This document shows positions 1 through 9,768 of a stretch of DNA of 64,000 nt, in pieces. Position numbers and translations under genes: made by a program. The notes under the pieces are model-generated. The model did not search any database and had not been told where the DNA came from. It saw only the letters and a list, made by a program, of their open reading frames with translations. Numbering within the stretch: position 1 is the stretch's first letter; each line of letters starts with the position of its first letter. Source of the stretch: Pseudarthrobacter sp. W1I19 (GTDB taxonomy: Bacteria > Actinomycetota > Actinomycetes > Actinomycetales > Micrococcaceae); assembly GCF_030817835.1 (NCBI RefSeq), contig NZ_JAUSZR010000001.1:2976001-3040000 (forward strand), in the 5' to 3' direction.

Positions 1-496
1 CAATGGCGTCCAGGATGAAGTCCCGAAACCTGGCCACCTCCGGCACGTCCGGGAACGTCACCACTGACTGATATCCGGTTTCCAAGGATATATTCCCGGA
101 GCGGAAGAGGCGTTGCAGGACCGATTCATGGACAGTGAGGTTGCGGACCGACACCAGGTTCACCTGCTGGTCACGCCGCTTCCACATCCCGGACCTGGCC
201 ACGAGCCTCCTGCTGGTCAGGGTGTACCGGGTATTTTGCCAGCGCAAAAGACGGGGCAGGCAGAAACCCAGCCATACGGCGGCAGCAGCAAGGACACAAC
301 CGCCCACCAGCCACGGGGTCCAGCGGCCGGAGAGCGCGGGCACAGCCCGCGTGGCTCCGCCGCGGATGAGCCAGGCTGAACAATAGGCTGCAACCGCCGG
401 CGCGAGAATAAAGGCAACCGCGGCGCCGGCAAGCTGCCGCGGCTGCGGGCGGGTGGTCACAATGACCTGCTCGCCCGGCAGGAGGTCTTTACGCAT
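1..496 (-). CDS. PH domain-containing membrane protein (partial, C-terminus outside window)
   Basis: The reading frame runs from an ATG at 496 to the window edge without a stop, giving 165 codons. The protein has two hydrophobic segments at about residues 22-45 and 60-82. These are followed by a bacterial PH-like (bPH2, YdbS/YdbT type) region with the strand pattern TRYTLTSRRLVARSGMW, a basic linker, and a segment ending in a VPEVARFRDFILDAI-like helix. Such proteins are small membrane proteins of unknown exact function. The start overlaps the end of birA by 8 bp (ATGCGTAA), so the two are probably translationally coupled in one operon with the upstream SDR. Confidence 0.8.
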   Translation of the reverse strand, partial: MRKDLLPGEQVIVTTRPQPRQLAGAAVAFILAPAVAAYCSAWLIRGGATRAVPALSGRWTPWLVGGCVLAAAAVWLGFCLPRLLRWQNTRYTLTSRRLVARSGMWKRRDQQVNLVSVRNLTVHESVLQRLFRSGNISLETGYQSVVTFPDVPEVARFRDFILDAI

Positions 497-1397
497 AACC
501 GCCTTGGCCGGAAGCATTGGGGGATGTCCACGGCCGAAGATGCACCACGTCCCCGGCGGTGACCACATGTTCGCGGGAGTCCCGGTCTACCACCAGCAGG
601 GAACCGTATTCGTCAAGCCTGGACGCGTGGCCGATGATCTCGTGGTCCCCCGGAAGCTGCGCCCGGACCTGCTTGCCCAGGGTGACCATGACCGCCTCTA
701 CCCGCTTGTGCAGGGAGGGCCCGCCCGCCATGCCTGCCGCCGGGTCGCCGTCGGCATTGCAGAAGCTGCGGTAGAGCACGGAAAAGTTTGACAGGTAGCT
801 TTTCAGGAGCGCTGTCCGGTCCGCCGTTTTGGCGCCCTCCAGTACCACCGAGGTGGCGGTGGGAACAGGCAGTTCACTGGCGGTGAGCGTGACGTTGAGG
901 CCGGCGCCCAGGACGACCGGCGGCACCGAGCCGTCCACCATCGGGCCCAGCTGGGCCAGGATGCCGGCGATCTTCTTACCCCGGACCAGGACGTCGTTGG
1001 GCCATTTGAGCTCGGCGGGGATACCGGCGGTTTCGAGGAGGGTTTCGCGCAGCGCCAGCGCCGCGATCAGGGACAACCACGAGTAGCTTTGCGTGGGCAG
1101 CGGCCGGCCTTCGGCATTGGCCGGGCGCAGGACAACGGAGACCGAGATGGAACTCAGCGGCGGGGCTTCCCAGTGCCTGTCCAGCCGTCCCCGCGCAGCT
1201 GTCTGATACTCCGCGGTCAGCACGGACAGGTCCGGCCAGGCGGCGGGCTCCACGGTGACTGACCGGAGGAGGTCGGCGTTGGTGGAGCCGGTGGAGTCCA
1301 CCACGTCAAGCCGCGGGATGCCGGTGGCGGACAGGAAACGCTCGTCCGCCAGGTCCCTCCGGTTCAGGGGCGTACCGGGGGTGTGTGCGTCATCCAT
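489..1397 (-). CDS. birA: Biotin--[acetyl-CoA-carboxylase] ligase
   Basis: This enzyme activates biotin to biotinyl-AMP and transfers it to the acceptor lysine of biotin carboxyl carrier proteins. The 302-residue protein shows the family landmarks: STGSTN at 35-40, the biotinyl-AMP loop ARGRLDRHW at 68-76, KWPNDVL at 131-137, KKIAGIL at 141-147 and GAGLNV near 164. There is no N-terminal helix-turn-helix, so this is a group I ligase that should not act as a biotin repressor. Its likely substrate is the BCCP domain encoded at 13789-15600. It lies 50 bp downstream of the SDR gene on the same strand and overlaps the PH-domain gene. Birds of the same locus: M. tuberculosis birA also sits next to accD5. 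Confidence 0.95.
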   Translation of the reverse strand: MDDAHTPGTPLNRRDLADERFLSATGIPRLDVVDSTGSTNADLLRSVTVEPAAWPDLSVLTAEYQTAARGRLDRHWEAPPLSSISVSVVLRPANAEGRPLPTQSYSWLSLIAALALRETLLETAGIPAELKWPNDVLVRGKKIAGILAQLGPMVDGSVPPVVLGAGLNVTLTASELPVPTATSVVLEGAKTADRTALLKSYLSNFSVLYRSFCNADGDPAAGMAGGPSLHKRVEAVMVTLGKQVRAQLPGDHEIIGHASRLDEYGSLLVVDRDSREHVVTAGDVVHLRPWTSPNASGQGGYA

Positions 1398-1447
1398 AGC
1401 TAAATCCTACAGAGCCAACCCGTGCTGGTCCGCGCCGGCTCCCGCCC

Positions 1448-2335
1448 TTACAGGAAGATGTCCGCTACCAGCCGGTCCTCTGAGGCCCCCAGGCTGTAAG
1501 GACGGAAGTCCGCTACCCCCGCCGCTGCCAGGACTTGTTCGTCCGTGTAGAAATTGCCGCTGGCCGCGCCGCCGGCCCCAAGGTTGGCGCCGGTGAGGAC
1601 GGCGTGGGCGGCATCAGCCATGATCTGTGGCCCGCGCGCCGCCTGGACCATCTGGTCGCCGTGGGGCATGTTCCGGATTGCTGCGGTGTCGATCAAGGTG
1701 CAGGGCCACAGTGAGTTGACCCGGATTCCGTCCGCCTTCAGCTCTTCCGCAAGCCCCAGCGTGGTCAGGCTCATCCCATACTTGGCCATGGTGTACGCCA
1801 GGTGCTTGCCCGCCCACTGGGGGTCAAGGTTCAGCGGCGGCGAGAGGGTCAGGATCTGCCCGGCGCCGGAGGCGCGCAGGGCGGGAAGGGCCAGCTTGGA
1901 CAGCAGGAACGTCCCCCGGACATTGATGTCCTGCATGAGGTCGTACTTTTTCATGTCCACCATGTCGGTGCGGGACAGGTCGATGGCGGAGGCGTTGTTG
2001 ATAACGACGTCGATGCCGCCAAAGCGGTCCACGGCAGCTGAGACAGCGCGCGCCACGTCGTCGTCATTCCGGACGTCACCCACCAGGGGAAGCGCCTGGC
2101 CCCCTACGGCCGCCAGCTGCTCTGCCGCCGTATATACGGTGCCGGCAAGCTTGGGGTGCGGCTCGCCGGTCTTGGCCATCAGCACGATGTTGGCGCCATC
2201 CTTCGCGGCGCGCACAGCGATCGCGAGCCCGATTCCGCGGCTGCCGCCGGAAATCAAAACAGTGCGTCCCCGCAGGGATCCGCTGGCCTGGTAGGGGCTT
2301 GCCGGGGAGTCCGAAGCGTCATTGCTCAAAGTCAT
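1448..2335 (-). CDS. SDR family oxidoreductase, HSDL2-like
   Basis: A 295-residue NAD(P)-dependent short-chain dehydrogenase. The cofactor-binding motif GGSRGIG is at 30-36, NNAS at 113-116, and the catalytic Tyr-x3-Lys at about 181-185. The segment ILTLSPPLNL just before the active site resembles the hydroxysteroid dehydrogenase-like 2 (HSDL2) subgroup, which is linked to fatty-acid metabolism. The C-terminal SCP2 domain of eukaryotic HSDL2 is absent. The substrate is unknown. A long palindrome 18 bp upstream of the start codon suggests repression by a TetR- or GntR-type regulator. Confidence 0.85.
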   Translation of the reverse strand: MTLSNDASDSPASPYQASGSLRGRTVLISGGSRGIGLAIAVRAAKDGANIVLMAKTGEPHPKLAGTVYTAAEQLAAVGGQALPLVGDVRNDDDVARAVSAAVDRFGGIDVVINNASAIDLSRTDMVDMKKYDLMQDINVRGTFLLSKLALPALRASGAGQILTLSPPLNLDPQWAGKHLAYTMAKYGMSLTTLGLAEELKADGIRVNSLWPCTLIDTAAIRNMPHGDQMVQAARGPQIMADAAHAVLTGANLGAGGAASGNFYTDEQVLAAAGVADFRPYSLGASEDRLVADIFL

Positions 2336-2352
2336 GGAGCCACTCTAACCCA

Positions 2353-2378
2353 AGTATGTTACCGGTAAGTAACATACT
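2353..2378. promoter_or_regulatory. Palindromic operator candidate upstream of SDR gene
   Basis: Ten-base arms AGTATGTTAC (2353-2362) and GTAACATACT (2369-2378) are perfectly complementary around a 6-bp spacer. The inner ten bases TTACCGGTAA (2359-2368) form a second perfect palindrome, so two dimers could bind in overlapping registers. The site lies 18-43 bp upstream of the minus-strand SDR start codon, where a repressor would cover the promoter. The cognate regulator cannot be identified from this window. Confidence 0.55.
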
Positions 2379-2404
2379 GCGGCGTGCTGCGGCACGGCAG
2401 AAAA

Positions 2405-2421
2405 TTGTAGGTTTTCTACAG
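2405..2421. promoter_or_regulatory. acc operator candidate, copy 1 (TTGTAG-N5-CTACA)
   Basis: TTGTAG (2405-2410), a 5-bp spacer and CTACAG (2416-2421) form an inverted repeat about 136 bp upstream of the accD start. The same arrangement occurs upstream of the biotin carboxylase gene at 13681-13697. A typical actinobacterial -10 element, TAGACT, follows at 2444-2449. Sharing between the two promoters of one enzyme complex supports a common regulator. Confidence 0.55.
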
Positions 2422-2556
2422 CAGCCGCCGCCAGAAGCGTCACTAGACTAGCCAGCAGGGTTCGTTTTTTGTGTGGATGCTACTTAACTCCCGCAACAGA
2501 CCAGCCAGCAACAACAGCGCCACTGGACCAATCTGCTACAGAGCCGGAGATATTTG

Positions 2557-4136
<1,580 letters not shown>

Positions 4137-4140
<4 letters not shown>

Positions 4141-4376
4141 ACGGGGACGATCCGATGGTTGAGGCTGCCAAGGCACCCGCCGCACCGCTGCTGTCTGTTG
4201 TTAAGGGCCAGCCAACGGCCGAGGAACTGGCTGCACTGACCGCCGTCGTCCTTTCCCTGGGCGGCGGCGAACCGGCGCCCGAAAACAAGCCGTCCGTTCG
4301 GCACTGGGTGCGCCGCCAGCAGCTGCGGTTGGACCCCACGCCCGGACCCGGGGCCTGGAAGCGCAGCCGCGGCTGA
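4137..4376 (+). CDS. accE: Acyl-CoA carboxylase epsilon subunit
   Basis: A 79-residue protein with the conserved epsilon-subunit pattern [20 protein letters not shown] near residues 18-37, followed by a W-x2-R motif typical of the C-terminal end. In actinobacteria this small subunit stabilises and stimulates the AccA-AccD carboxylase. The GTG start overlaps the accD stop (GTGA), indicating translational coupling. An internal ATG at 4155 is an alternative start and would shorten the disordered N-terminus by six residues. Confidence 0.88.
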
Positions 4377-4380
4377 TCCT

Positions 4381-4466
4381 CCCCGTCGGCTCCCAAATCT
4401 CGCTTCGCTCGACTTGGGCCCCTCCCCGTCGGCTCCCAAATCTCGCTTCGCTCGACTTGGGCCCCT
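4381..4466. repeat. Tandem duplication of a 43-bp hairpin unit
   Basis: Two copies of a 43-bp unit (4381-4423 and 4424-4466) lie directly after the accE stop codon. Each contains CCCAAATCTCGCTTCGCTCGA followed by CTTGGG, so each can fold into a small hairpin with CCCAA/TTGGG at its base. The remainder up to 4537 is GC-rich without a gene. It may act as a 3' end element of the accD-accE mRNA. Confidence 0.75.
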
Positions 4467-4537
4467 CGCCGACGTGGGCCCACCCGCCCCACACCAGCCT
4501 CCTTCCGGAACCTTGGGTGCCCGGTTAGTGTCGTGGG

Positions 4538-6220
4538 GTGACTACAGACACCGCACCAGCCGCCCGCCCGAAAACCCGCATCGACGCCGTCGCGGACAAC
4601 TATACGGACACACTCATCAGGCTCAATCCGTCGTTCGCCACCACCCTCGGCGTACCCGGACACGAAACGGAATACCAGGACTTCTCCCCCGCCGGCATCG
4701 CGGAATTCGCCGAGGCTGCCCGCCATACCCTGGAAGAACTTGAGGGGCTGGAGCCCGAGGACGACGTAGACGCCGTCACCCTCGACGCCATGCGGGAGCG
4801 GTTGGGCCTGCAGCTGCTGATCCACGCGTCGGGCTGGGAGTACGCGGACCTGAACAACATCGCTTCCCCGGCCCAGGACATCCGCGCCATCTTCGACCTG
4901 ATGCCGACGGAAACGGAACAGCACTGGCAGCACATCGCCGGCCGCGCAGCCAATGTTCCCGCGGCCATCGCCGGCTACACGGAGTCGCTCCGGCAGGCCC
5001 GGGACTCCGGCCGGGTGGCCGCCGCGCGCCAGGTCAAGATCGTCATCGAGCAGGTCACCAAATACGCGGCGGAGGACGGCTTCTTCGCCAAGCTGGCCGC
5101 GGAAGCATCCACTGCCGCCGGCCCCCTGCCTGCCGCCATCCAGGAAGAGCTCGACGCCGGTGCTGCCGCGGCCCGGAGCGCCTACGCAGGGTTGGCGGAC
5201 TTCCTCCGCCGGGAACTGCTGCCCGCCGCGCCCGAGAAGGACGCCGTGGGAAGGTCCCGCTACGCGCTAGCCTCACGTTCCTTCCTGGGTGCCAGCGTGG
5301 ACCTGGAGGAAACTTACGCATGGGGCGTGGAAGAGCTGGACCGCCTGATCGCCGAGCAGGAACGGGTGGCCCACAGCATCAAAGCCGGCGCCACCATCGA
5401 CGAAGCCAAGGAAATCCTCAACAACGATCCCGCCCGCCAGCTGAAGGGCAAGGAGGCCCTGCGGGAGTGGATGCAGGAACTCTCCGACAAGGCCGTGGCA
5501 GAGCTCGCCGGCGTCCACTTCGACATCCCGGACGTGATGAAGAAACTCGAGTGCCTCATCGCCCCCACCGATGAGGGCGGGATCTACTACACCGGCCCGT
5601 CGGACGACTTCAGCCGCCCCGGCCGGATGTGGTGGTCCGTCCCCGCAGGCGAGGATACCTTCACCACCTGGGCCGAAACCACCACCGTTTTCCACGAAGG
5701 CGTCCCCGGCCACCACCTCCAGGTGGCCACTGCAACCTACCGCCGGGAACTGCTGAACAAATGGCGCCGGAACGTCTGCTGGACCTCCGGCCATGGCGAA
5801 GGCTGGGCACTTTACGCCGAGAAACTGATGCAGGAGCTTGGCTACCTCAATGATCCCGGCGACCACATGGGCATGCTGGACATGCAGCGCATGCGGGCCG
5901 CCCGCGTGGTGTTCGACATCGGCGTCCACCTCGAACTTCCGGTCCCTGAACGCTGGGGCACCGGCACCTGGACACCCGAGAAGGGCTACGACTTCCTGAA
6001 GCAGAACCTGCCCATCAGCGAAGGCCAGCTCAACTTCGAGTTCACCCGCTACCTCGGCTGGCCAGGGCAGGCACCGTCCTACAAAGTGGGCCAGCGCCTC
6101 TGGGAACAGATCCGCGCCGAACTCGAAGCACGCCCGGGATTCGACCTCAAAGAGTTCCACACCCGCGCCCTCAACATCGGCTCTGTAGGACTGGACACGC
6201 TTCGGCGGGCCCTGCTCTGA
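4538..6220 (+). CDS. DUF885 domain-containing protein (putative metallopeptidase)
   Basis: A 560-residue soluble protein of the DUF885 family, whose members resemble zinc metallopeptidases of the M32/gluzincin fold. A HEGVPGHHLQ segment lies near residue 386, a variant of the HExxH-type zinc site, and GHGEGWALYAEKL near 418 supplies the second conserved Glu. No signal peptide is visible, so it is probably cytoplasmic. The GTG start at 4538 is the first in-frame start and leads directly into the family N-terminus. The natural substrate is not known. It stands alone between accE and a convergent gene. Confidence 0.88.
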   Translation: MTTDTAPAARPKTRIDAVADNYTDTLIRLNPSFATTLGVPGHETEYQDFSPAGIAEFAEAARHTLEELEGLEPEDDVDAVTLDAMRERLGLQLLIHASGWEYADLNNIASPAQDIRAIFDLMPTETEQHWQHIAGRAANVPAAIAGYTESLRQARDSGRVAAARQVKIVIEQVTKYAAEDGFFAKLAAEASTAAGPLPAAIQEELDAGAAAARSAYAGLADFLRRELLPAAPEKDAVGRSRYALASRSFLGASVDLEETYAWGVEELDRLIAEQERVAHSIKAGATIDEAKEILNNDPARQLKGKEALREWMQELSDKAVAELAGVHFDIPDVMKKLECLIAPTDEGGIYYTGPSDDFSRPGRMWWSVPAGEDTFTTWAETTTVFHEGVPGHHLQVATATYRRELLNKWRRNVCWTSGHGEGWALYAEKLMQELGYLNDPGDHMGMLDMQRMRAARVVFDIGVHLELPVPERWGTGTWTPEKGYDFLKQNLPISEGQLNFEFTRYLGWPGQAPSYKVGQRLWEQIRAELEARPGFDLKEFHTRALNIGSVGLDTLRRALL

Positions 6221-6311
6221 GTTTCACTGATTGTGCCCACGCCGCCAAGGTTCCCTGGCCGTGGGCCCACGCCGGCGAGGGCCCCGGCTTAAGCCGGCCG
6301 GCCAACGATGT

Positions 6312-7214
6312 CTACATCTGTTGCGGCAGCTGGTTTACCTGCTCGCGGAGAAAGTCCGTGGCTGTCTTCGGGTGGATACCCCGCTGGCGCAGCGGGGTAT
6401 CATCCCAGGTGGCTTCGTAAAGGTCCTGGTGCAGCCCGGCGCCAAAGGCGGAGGCCAGCGCGTCGTTCCGGCGCTTGAGCAAGCGCACCAGAATACGGGC
6501 TACGGGACGGGGCATCCGCTGCACCTTCATCCTGTGGTGAGTGAGGTCTTGAGCGATCGCGACGGCCTCGTTCTTTGTCAAAGGCTCCGGGCCGCCGAAC
6601 TCAATCAGTGCAGGCGGGGCCGGCTCTAGTGCCACCGCGCAAAGCAGGGCGGCGACATCCTCCGTGGCCACCCAGCGCCTCTTTGAGTTGCCTTTGCCGA
6701 TGATGGCCGCCTTTCCGCCGGCAATGTCAAAGCGTCCCATCGGGCCCAGGTGGACTTCCTGGAAGGCGTCTGATCGGACGATCACGGACTGCATGGAGGA
6801 GGTGCCGAGGCGTTTCTCGACTGCAAGCTTGGCGTGTTCCAGCGGTGTACCAATGGGAGCCTCAACACCGGTGAAGGAAAGATAGACGAAGCGATGCACG
6901 CCGGCCGTCTCGGCGCCCTCGACCAGTGAGAGCATGCCCTTCTCGTCTATCTCCCCGAGGGTTAAGGAGTTGGCCCCGGCCAGGCGCCGACCGATCGCCG
7001 TCGCGGTCGCGATCACGGTATCGATGCCCTCGCATGCGGCCCGGAGGCTGGCAGGTGCCGTAAGGTCGCCCCGTACGGCCTCCGCCCCGATCTGTCGCAA
7101 CCAGGCGTCATTCGTGCCGGACCTCACCAGGCAGCGGACCGGCAGTCCCTGCACACGCAGCCGACCCGTCACACGACTGCCGAGGTCACCTGTGGCACCG
7201 ACAACGAGAATCAT
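6312..7214 (-). CDS. NmrA-like / atypical SDR NAD(P)-binding protein
   Basis: A 300-residue protein starting with the Rossmann motif VVGATGDLGSRV (residues 4-15), the glycine pattern of atypical SDRs of the NmrA/NAD(P)H-binding group. The classic Tyr-x3-Lys site is not obvious, which fits redox-sensor or isoflavone-reductase-like relatives. A VYLSF segment near 107 and the substrate-binding C-terminal half are consistent with this group. It converges on the DUF885 gene; the short gap (6221-6311) holds GC-rich self-complementary sequence near 6285. Function unknown. Confidence 0.8.
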   Translation of the reverse strand: MILVVGATGDLGSRVTGRLRVQGLPVRCLVRSGTNDAWLRQIGAEAVRGDLTAPASLRAACEGIDTVIATATAIGRRLAGANSLTLGEIDEKGMLSLVEGAETAGVHRFVYLSFTGVEAPIGTPLEHAKLAVEKRLGTSSMQSVIVRSDAFQEVHLGPMGRFDIAGGKAAIIGKGNSKRRWVATEDVAALLCAVALEPAPPALIEFGGPEPLTKNEAVAIAQDLTHHRMKVQRMPRPVARILVRLLKRRNDALASAFGAGLHQDLYEATWDDTPLRQRGIHPKTATDFLREQVNQLPQQM

Positions 7215-7501
7215 GACCGCTCCAGTTTCAAATAGCGCCGGCAGGTTGGAGTTGATGTATTGACCGGAGCTTAGGACCGGACAACGCAGGCGTCAACGCT
7301 TCGACTCAAGTGACAGAAAGCCCCCATGGGCCTTTCGCCGCCGGCAGGAGATGTTAAGCACACCCGGGCCGGGAATAAGTAACATAGCGCCTCGACACGC
7401 TTGATTTCACGCGGTTCTTAAAGCGGCTATGCAATTCGGTGCGCGTAATATTTCTCAATGTTGGTTCGTCGTGATATGGAACCTGGCCTTAACGTGTTCG
7501 G

Positions 7502-8938
7502 GTGAGCACTCAAACCCGCCCCTCAGAATCCGCCAAGACCGGCTTCCAGCTCCCCAAGTGGGCTGGCTCGTTCGGCTTCCAGATCATTGCCGCCCTCATC
7601 GTCGGCCTTGGCCTCGGCCTGCTGGCCAAGTACACCGGCAGCACCAAAACCAATCCCAACGCCCTAGGCGCCACGCTGCAGACCATCGGCTCCAGCTACG
7701 TGTCGCTGCTGCAGACAGCCGTGGTTCCCCTCATTTTCACCGCCGTCGTCAGCTCCATCTCCAACCTCCGCCAGGTATCCAATGCGGCCAAGCTCGCCTG
7801 GAACACCCTGCTGTGGTTCGCCATCACCTCCCTGATTGCGGTGCTTATCGGCATCGGCCTGGGCGTGCTGCTGCAGCCCGGCGCCAACACCGGCATCACC
7901 GAGGAAGCCAAGTACTCCGGCAAGTCCGGTGACTGGTGGTCCTTCCTTGTCGGCCTGTTCCCCAAGAACTTCCTTGGCCTGGGCGCCAGCTCCACCGTTG
8001 CCGAATCCGGCGCCGTCACCACCTCCGTGAGCTTCAACGTGCTCCAGATCCTGGTGATCGCGATCGCCGTCGGCGTTGCCGCCCTCAAAGTGGGTAAGGC
8101 TGCCGAACCGTTCCTGAACCTGAACGCCTCCGCACTGGCTGTCATCCAGAAGGTCCTGTGGTGGATCATCCGCATCGCACCGCTGGGCACCGTTGGCCTC
8201 ATCGGCAACGCAGTCGCAGTCTACGGCTGGGACACCATCGGCTCCCTGGGCAAGTTCACCTTCGCCATCTATGTGGGCCTGGCCCTGGTCATCTTCGCGG
8301 TCTACCCCATTCTGGTTCGCAGCCATGGCCTGTCCGTCAAGCAGTACTTCTCCGGCGTATGGCCGGCCGTCCAGCTGGCCTTTGTGTCCCGCTCCTCGGT
8401 GGGAACCCTGCCGCTGACCCAGCGTGTCACTGAGCGCAGCCTGGGCGTCCCCCGCGCATACGCCTCCTTCGCCGTGCCGCTGGGCGCCACCACTAAGATG
8501 GACGGCTGCGCTGCCATCTACCCCGCCATCTCGGCGATCTTCGTGGCCCAGTTCTTCGGCATCCAGCTGGACTTCAGCCAGTACCTGCTGATCGCCCTGG
8601 TGTCCGTCCTGGGCTCCGCGGCAACCGCCGGAACCACCGGCGCCGTGGTGATGCTGACGCTGACCCTCTCCACGCTGGGACTGCCGCTGGCCGGCGTCGG
8701 CCTCCTGCTGGCCATCGATCCCATCCTGGACATGGGCCGAACCGCGGTGAACGTCGCCGGCCAGGCGCTGGTGCCCACCATCGTGGCCAAGCGCCAGGGC
8801 ATCCTGGACGAGCAGCTGTACAACGCACCCCGCAACGGCACGCCTTTTGTTGACGACTCTGTTGACACCGCAGCCGCCCCGTCCGACGGAACCTCCACCG
8901 ACACCACGTCGCGGGAGCTGGCGGACGCGAAGGCCTAA
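7502..8938 (+). CDS. Dicarboxylate/amino acid:cation symporter (DAACS family)
   Basis: A 478-residue polytopic membrane protein of the GltP/DctA type that couples uptake of C4-dicarboxylates or glutamate/aspartate to H+ or Na+. The serine-rich re-entrant loop SRSSVGTLPLTQR is near residue 295 and the MDGCAAIYPA helix near 332. DMGRTAVNVAGQ near 409 supplies the conserved substrate-binding Asp/Arg/Asn region. The GTG start at 7502 opens on a short polar N-terminus before the first membrane helix; no strong ribosome site is visible. It is followed by a strong terminator. The 287-bp region before it, shared with the NmrA-like gene, contains promoters but no gene. Confidence 0.92.
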   Translation: MSTQTRPSESAKTGFQLPKWAGSFGFQIIAALIVGLGLGLLAKYTGSTKTNPNALGATLQTIGSSYVSLLQTAVVPLIFTAVVSSISNLRQVSNAAKLAWNTLLWFAITSLIAVLIGIGLGVLLQPGANTGITEEAKYSGKSGDWWSFLVGLFPKNFLGLGASSTVAESGAVTTSVSFNVLQILVIAIAVGVAALKVGKAAEPFLNLNASALAVIQKVLWWIIRIAPLGTVGLIGNAVAVYGWDTIGSLGKFTFAIYVGLALVIFAVYPILVRSHGLSVKQYFSGVWPAVQLAFVSRSSVGTLPLTQRVTERSLGVPRAYASFAVPLGATTKMDGCAAIYPAISAIFVAQFFGIQLDFSQYLLIALVSVLGSAATAGTTGAVVMLTLTLSTLGLPLAGVGLLLAIDPILDMGRTAVNVAGQALVPTIVAKRQGILDEQLYNAPRNGTPFVDDSVDTAAAPSDGTSTDTTSRELADAKA

Positions 8939-8978
8939 AGGGGCCCCTGCTCACCACTGGCGGTAACAACTGGCAGTA

Positions 8979-9016
8979 AGAAGAAGTCCCCGGGAGATTT
9001 CCCGGGGACTTCTTCT
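8979..9016. terminator. Bidirectional intrinsic terminator
   Basis: A 17-bp perfect stem (8979-8995 with 9000-9016) closes a GATT tetraloop between the convergent symporter and secreted-protein genes. Purine/pyrimidine-rich stem ends give short U-rich tails in both directions. Confidence 0.85.
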
Positions 9017-9031
9017 GTATTTAACCGCCGG

Positions 9032-9592
9032 TCAGTGGCCGCCGCCGATGACACCGTTTTGCACGGCCTTCGTGACGGCGTCGGCTTCGGCCTGCGTCAG
9101 CTTTCCATCCGTGACGGCCTGGTCAAGCCTCGACTTCAGTGCCGCGGCCCGCTCCGCCTGCTTCTCCGTGCGGAGTTCCTCCAGCGCAGCGGTCACCTTG
9201 GATTCCTCGATGCCGAGGGACTCTGACAAGGCCTTGGCCAAGGCAGCATCACGGGTGGCCTGGTCAGGCCTCTCGCCATCGGCGGGCGGGGAGGAGGGCT
9301 TGTTGGCCTCACGGAAGGCCTGGAGCGCCTCCGTTACCTTGGCCTCCTCCACGCCGAGCTTCTCTGCGAGCGCCGACGCCTGGGCCATGCCCCGCTCCCC
9401 GCCGCGTCCGCCGTGCTTGCCCATGCCGCCGGGCGCCGTGCTGGTGGCTCCGTCGGCTGAGGCGCTGGAGCTGACGCTGGGAGTGGGGGTTGGCGTGGTG
9501 GTGGCGGAGGCCATGCCGGCAACGCCGATTCCGGCACCGAGGGCCAGCGCCGCGGCTGACAAGCCAAGGGTCATTTTCTTGGTGCGTGACAT
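9032..9592 (-). CDS. Secreted hypothetical protein with two helical repeats
   Basis: I placed the start at the ATG at 9592, preceded by AGGAG with a 7-base gap, giving 186 residues. A basic start (MSRTKK), a hydrophobic stretch and an ASA cleavage site near residue 30 form a signal peptide. A Thr/Pro/Ser linker and a Gly-rich GGMGKHGGRGG segment follow. Two related helical units then appear: SALAEKLGVEEAKVTEAL and ALSESLGIEESKVTAALEEL. The C-terminal DQAVTDGKLTQAEADAVTKAV part resembles the same theme. I do not recognise a function. It is divergent from the TetR gene and may share its regulation. Confidence 0.75.
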   Translation of the reverse strand: MSRTKKMTLGLSAAALALGAGIGVAGMASATTTPTPTPSVSSSASADGATSTAPGGMGKHGGRGGERGMAQASALAEKLGVEEAKVTEALQAFREANKPSSPPADGERPDQATRDAALAKALSESLGIEESKVTAALEELRTEKQAERAAALKSRLDQAVTDGKLTQAEADAVTKAVQNGVIGGGH

Positions 9593-9740
9593 TCTTCGTC
9601 TCCTGGATCTGCCGTCAGTAACGGCTGCTGATAATTTCATCCCTCCCGGGACACTCCAAGCATCGCCAGGCCAGTTCTGGAACAGCTGTTCGGAACCTTT
9701 CATCTTCCTGTGAATCCGGTGCCGCAAAAACTTGCTCAGG

Positions 9741-9754
9741 GTGCAAAGTTGCAC
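9741..9754. promoter_or_regulatory. Palindromic operator candidate of the TetR regulator
   Basis: GTGCAA-AG-TTGCAC is a perfect 14-bp palindrome ending 14 bp before the TetR start codon. It sits in the divergent region between the TetR-MMPL operon and the secreted-protein gene, the usual place for a TetR autoregulatory site. Flanking TTGC (9732) and GTGTAA (9758) extend the symmetry imperfectly. Confidence 0.5.
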
Positions 9755-9768
9755 GTAGTGTAATCCGC

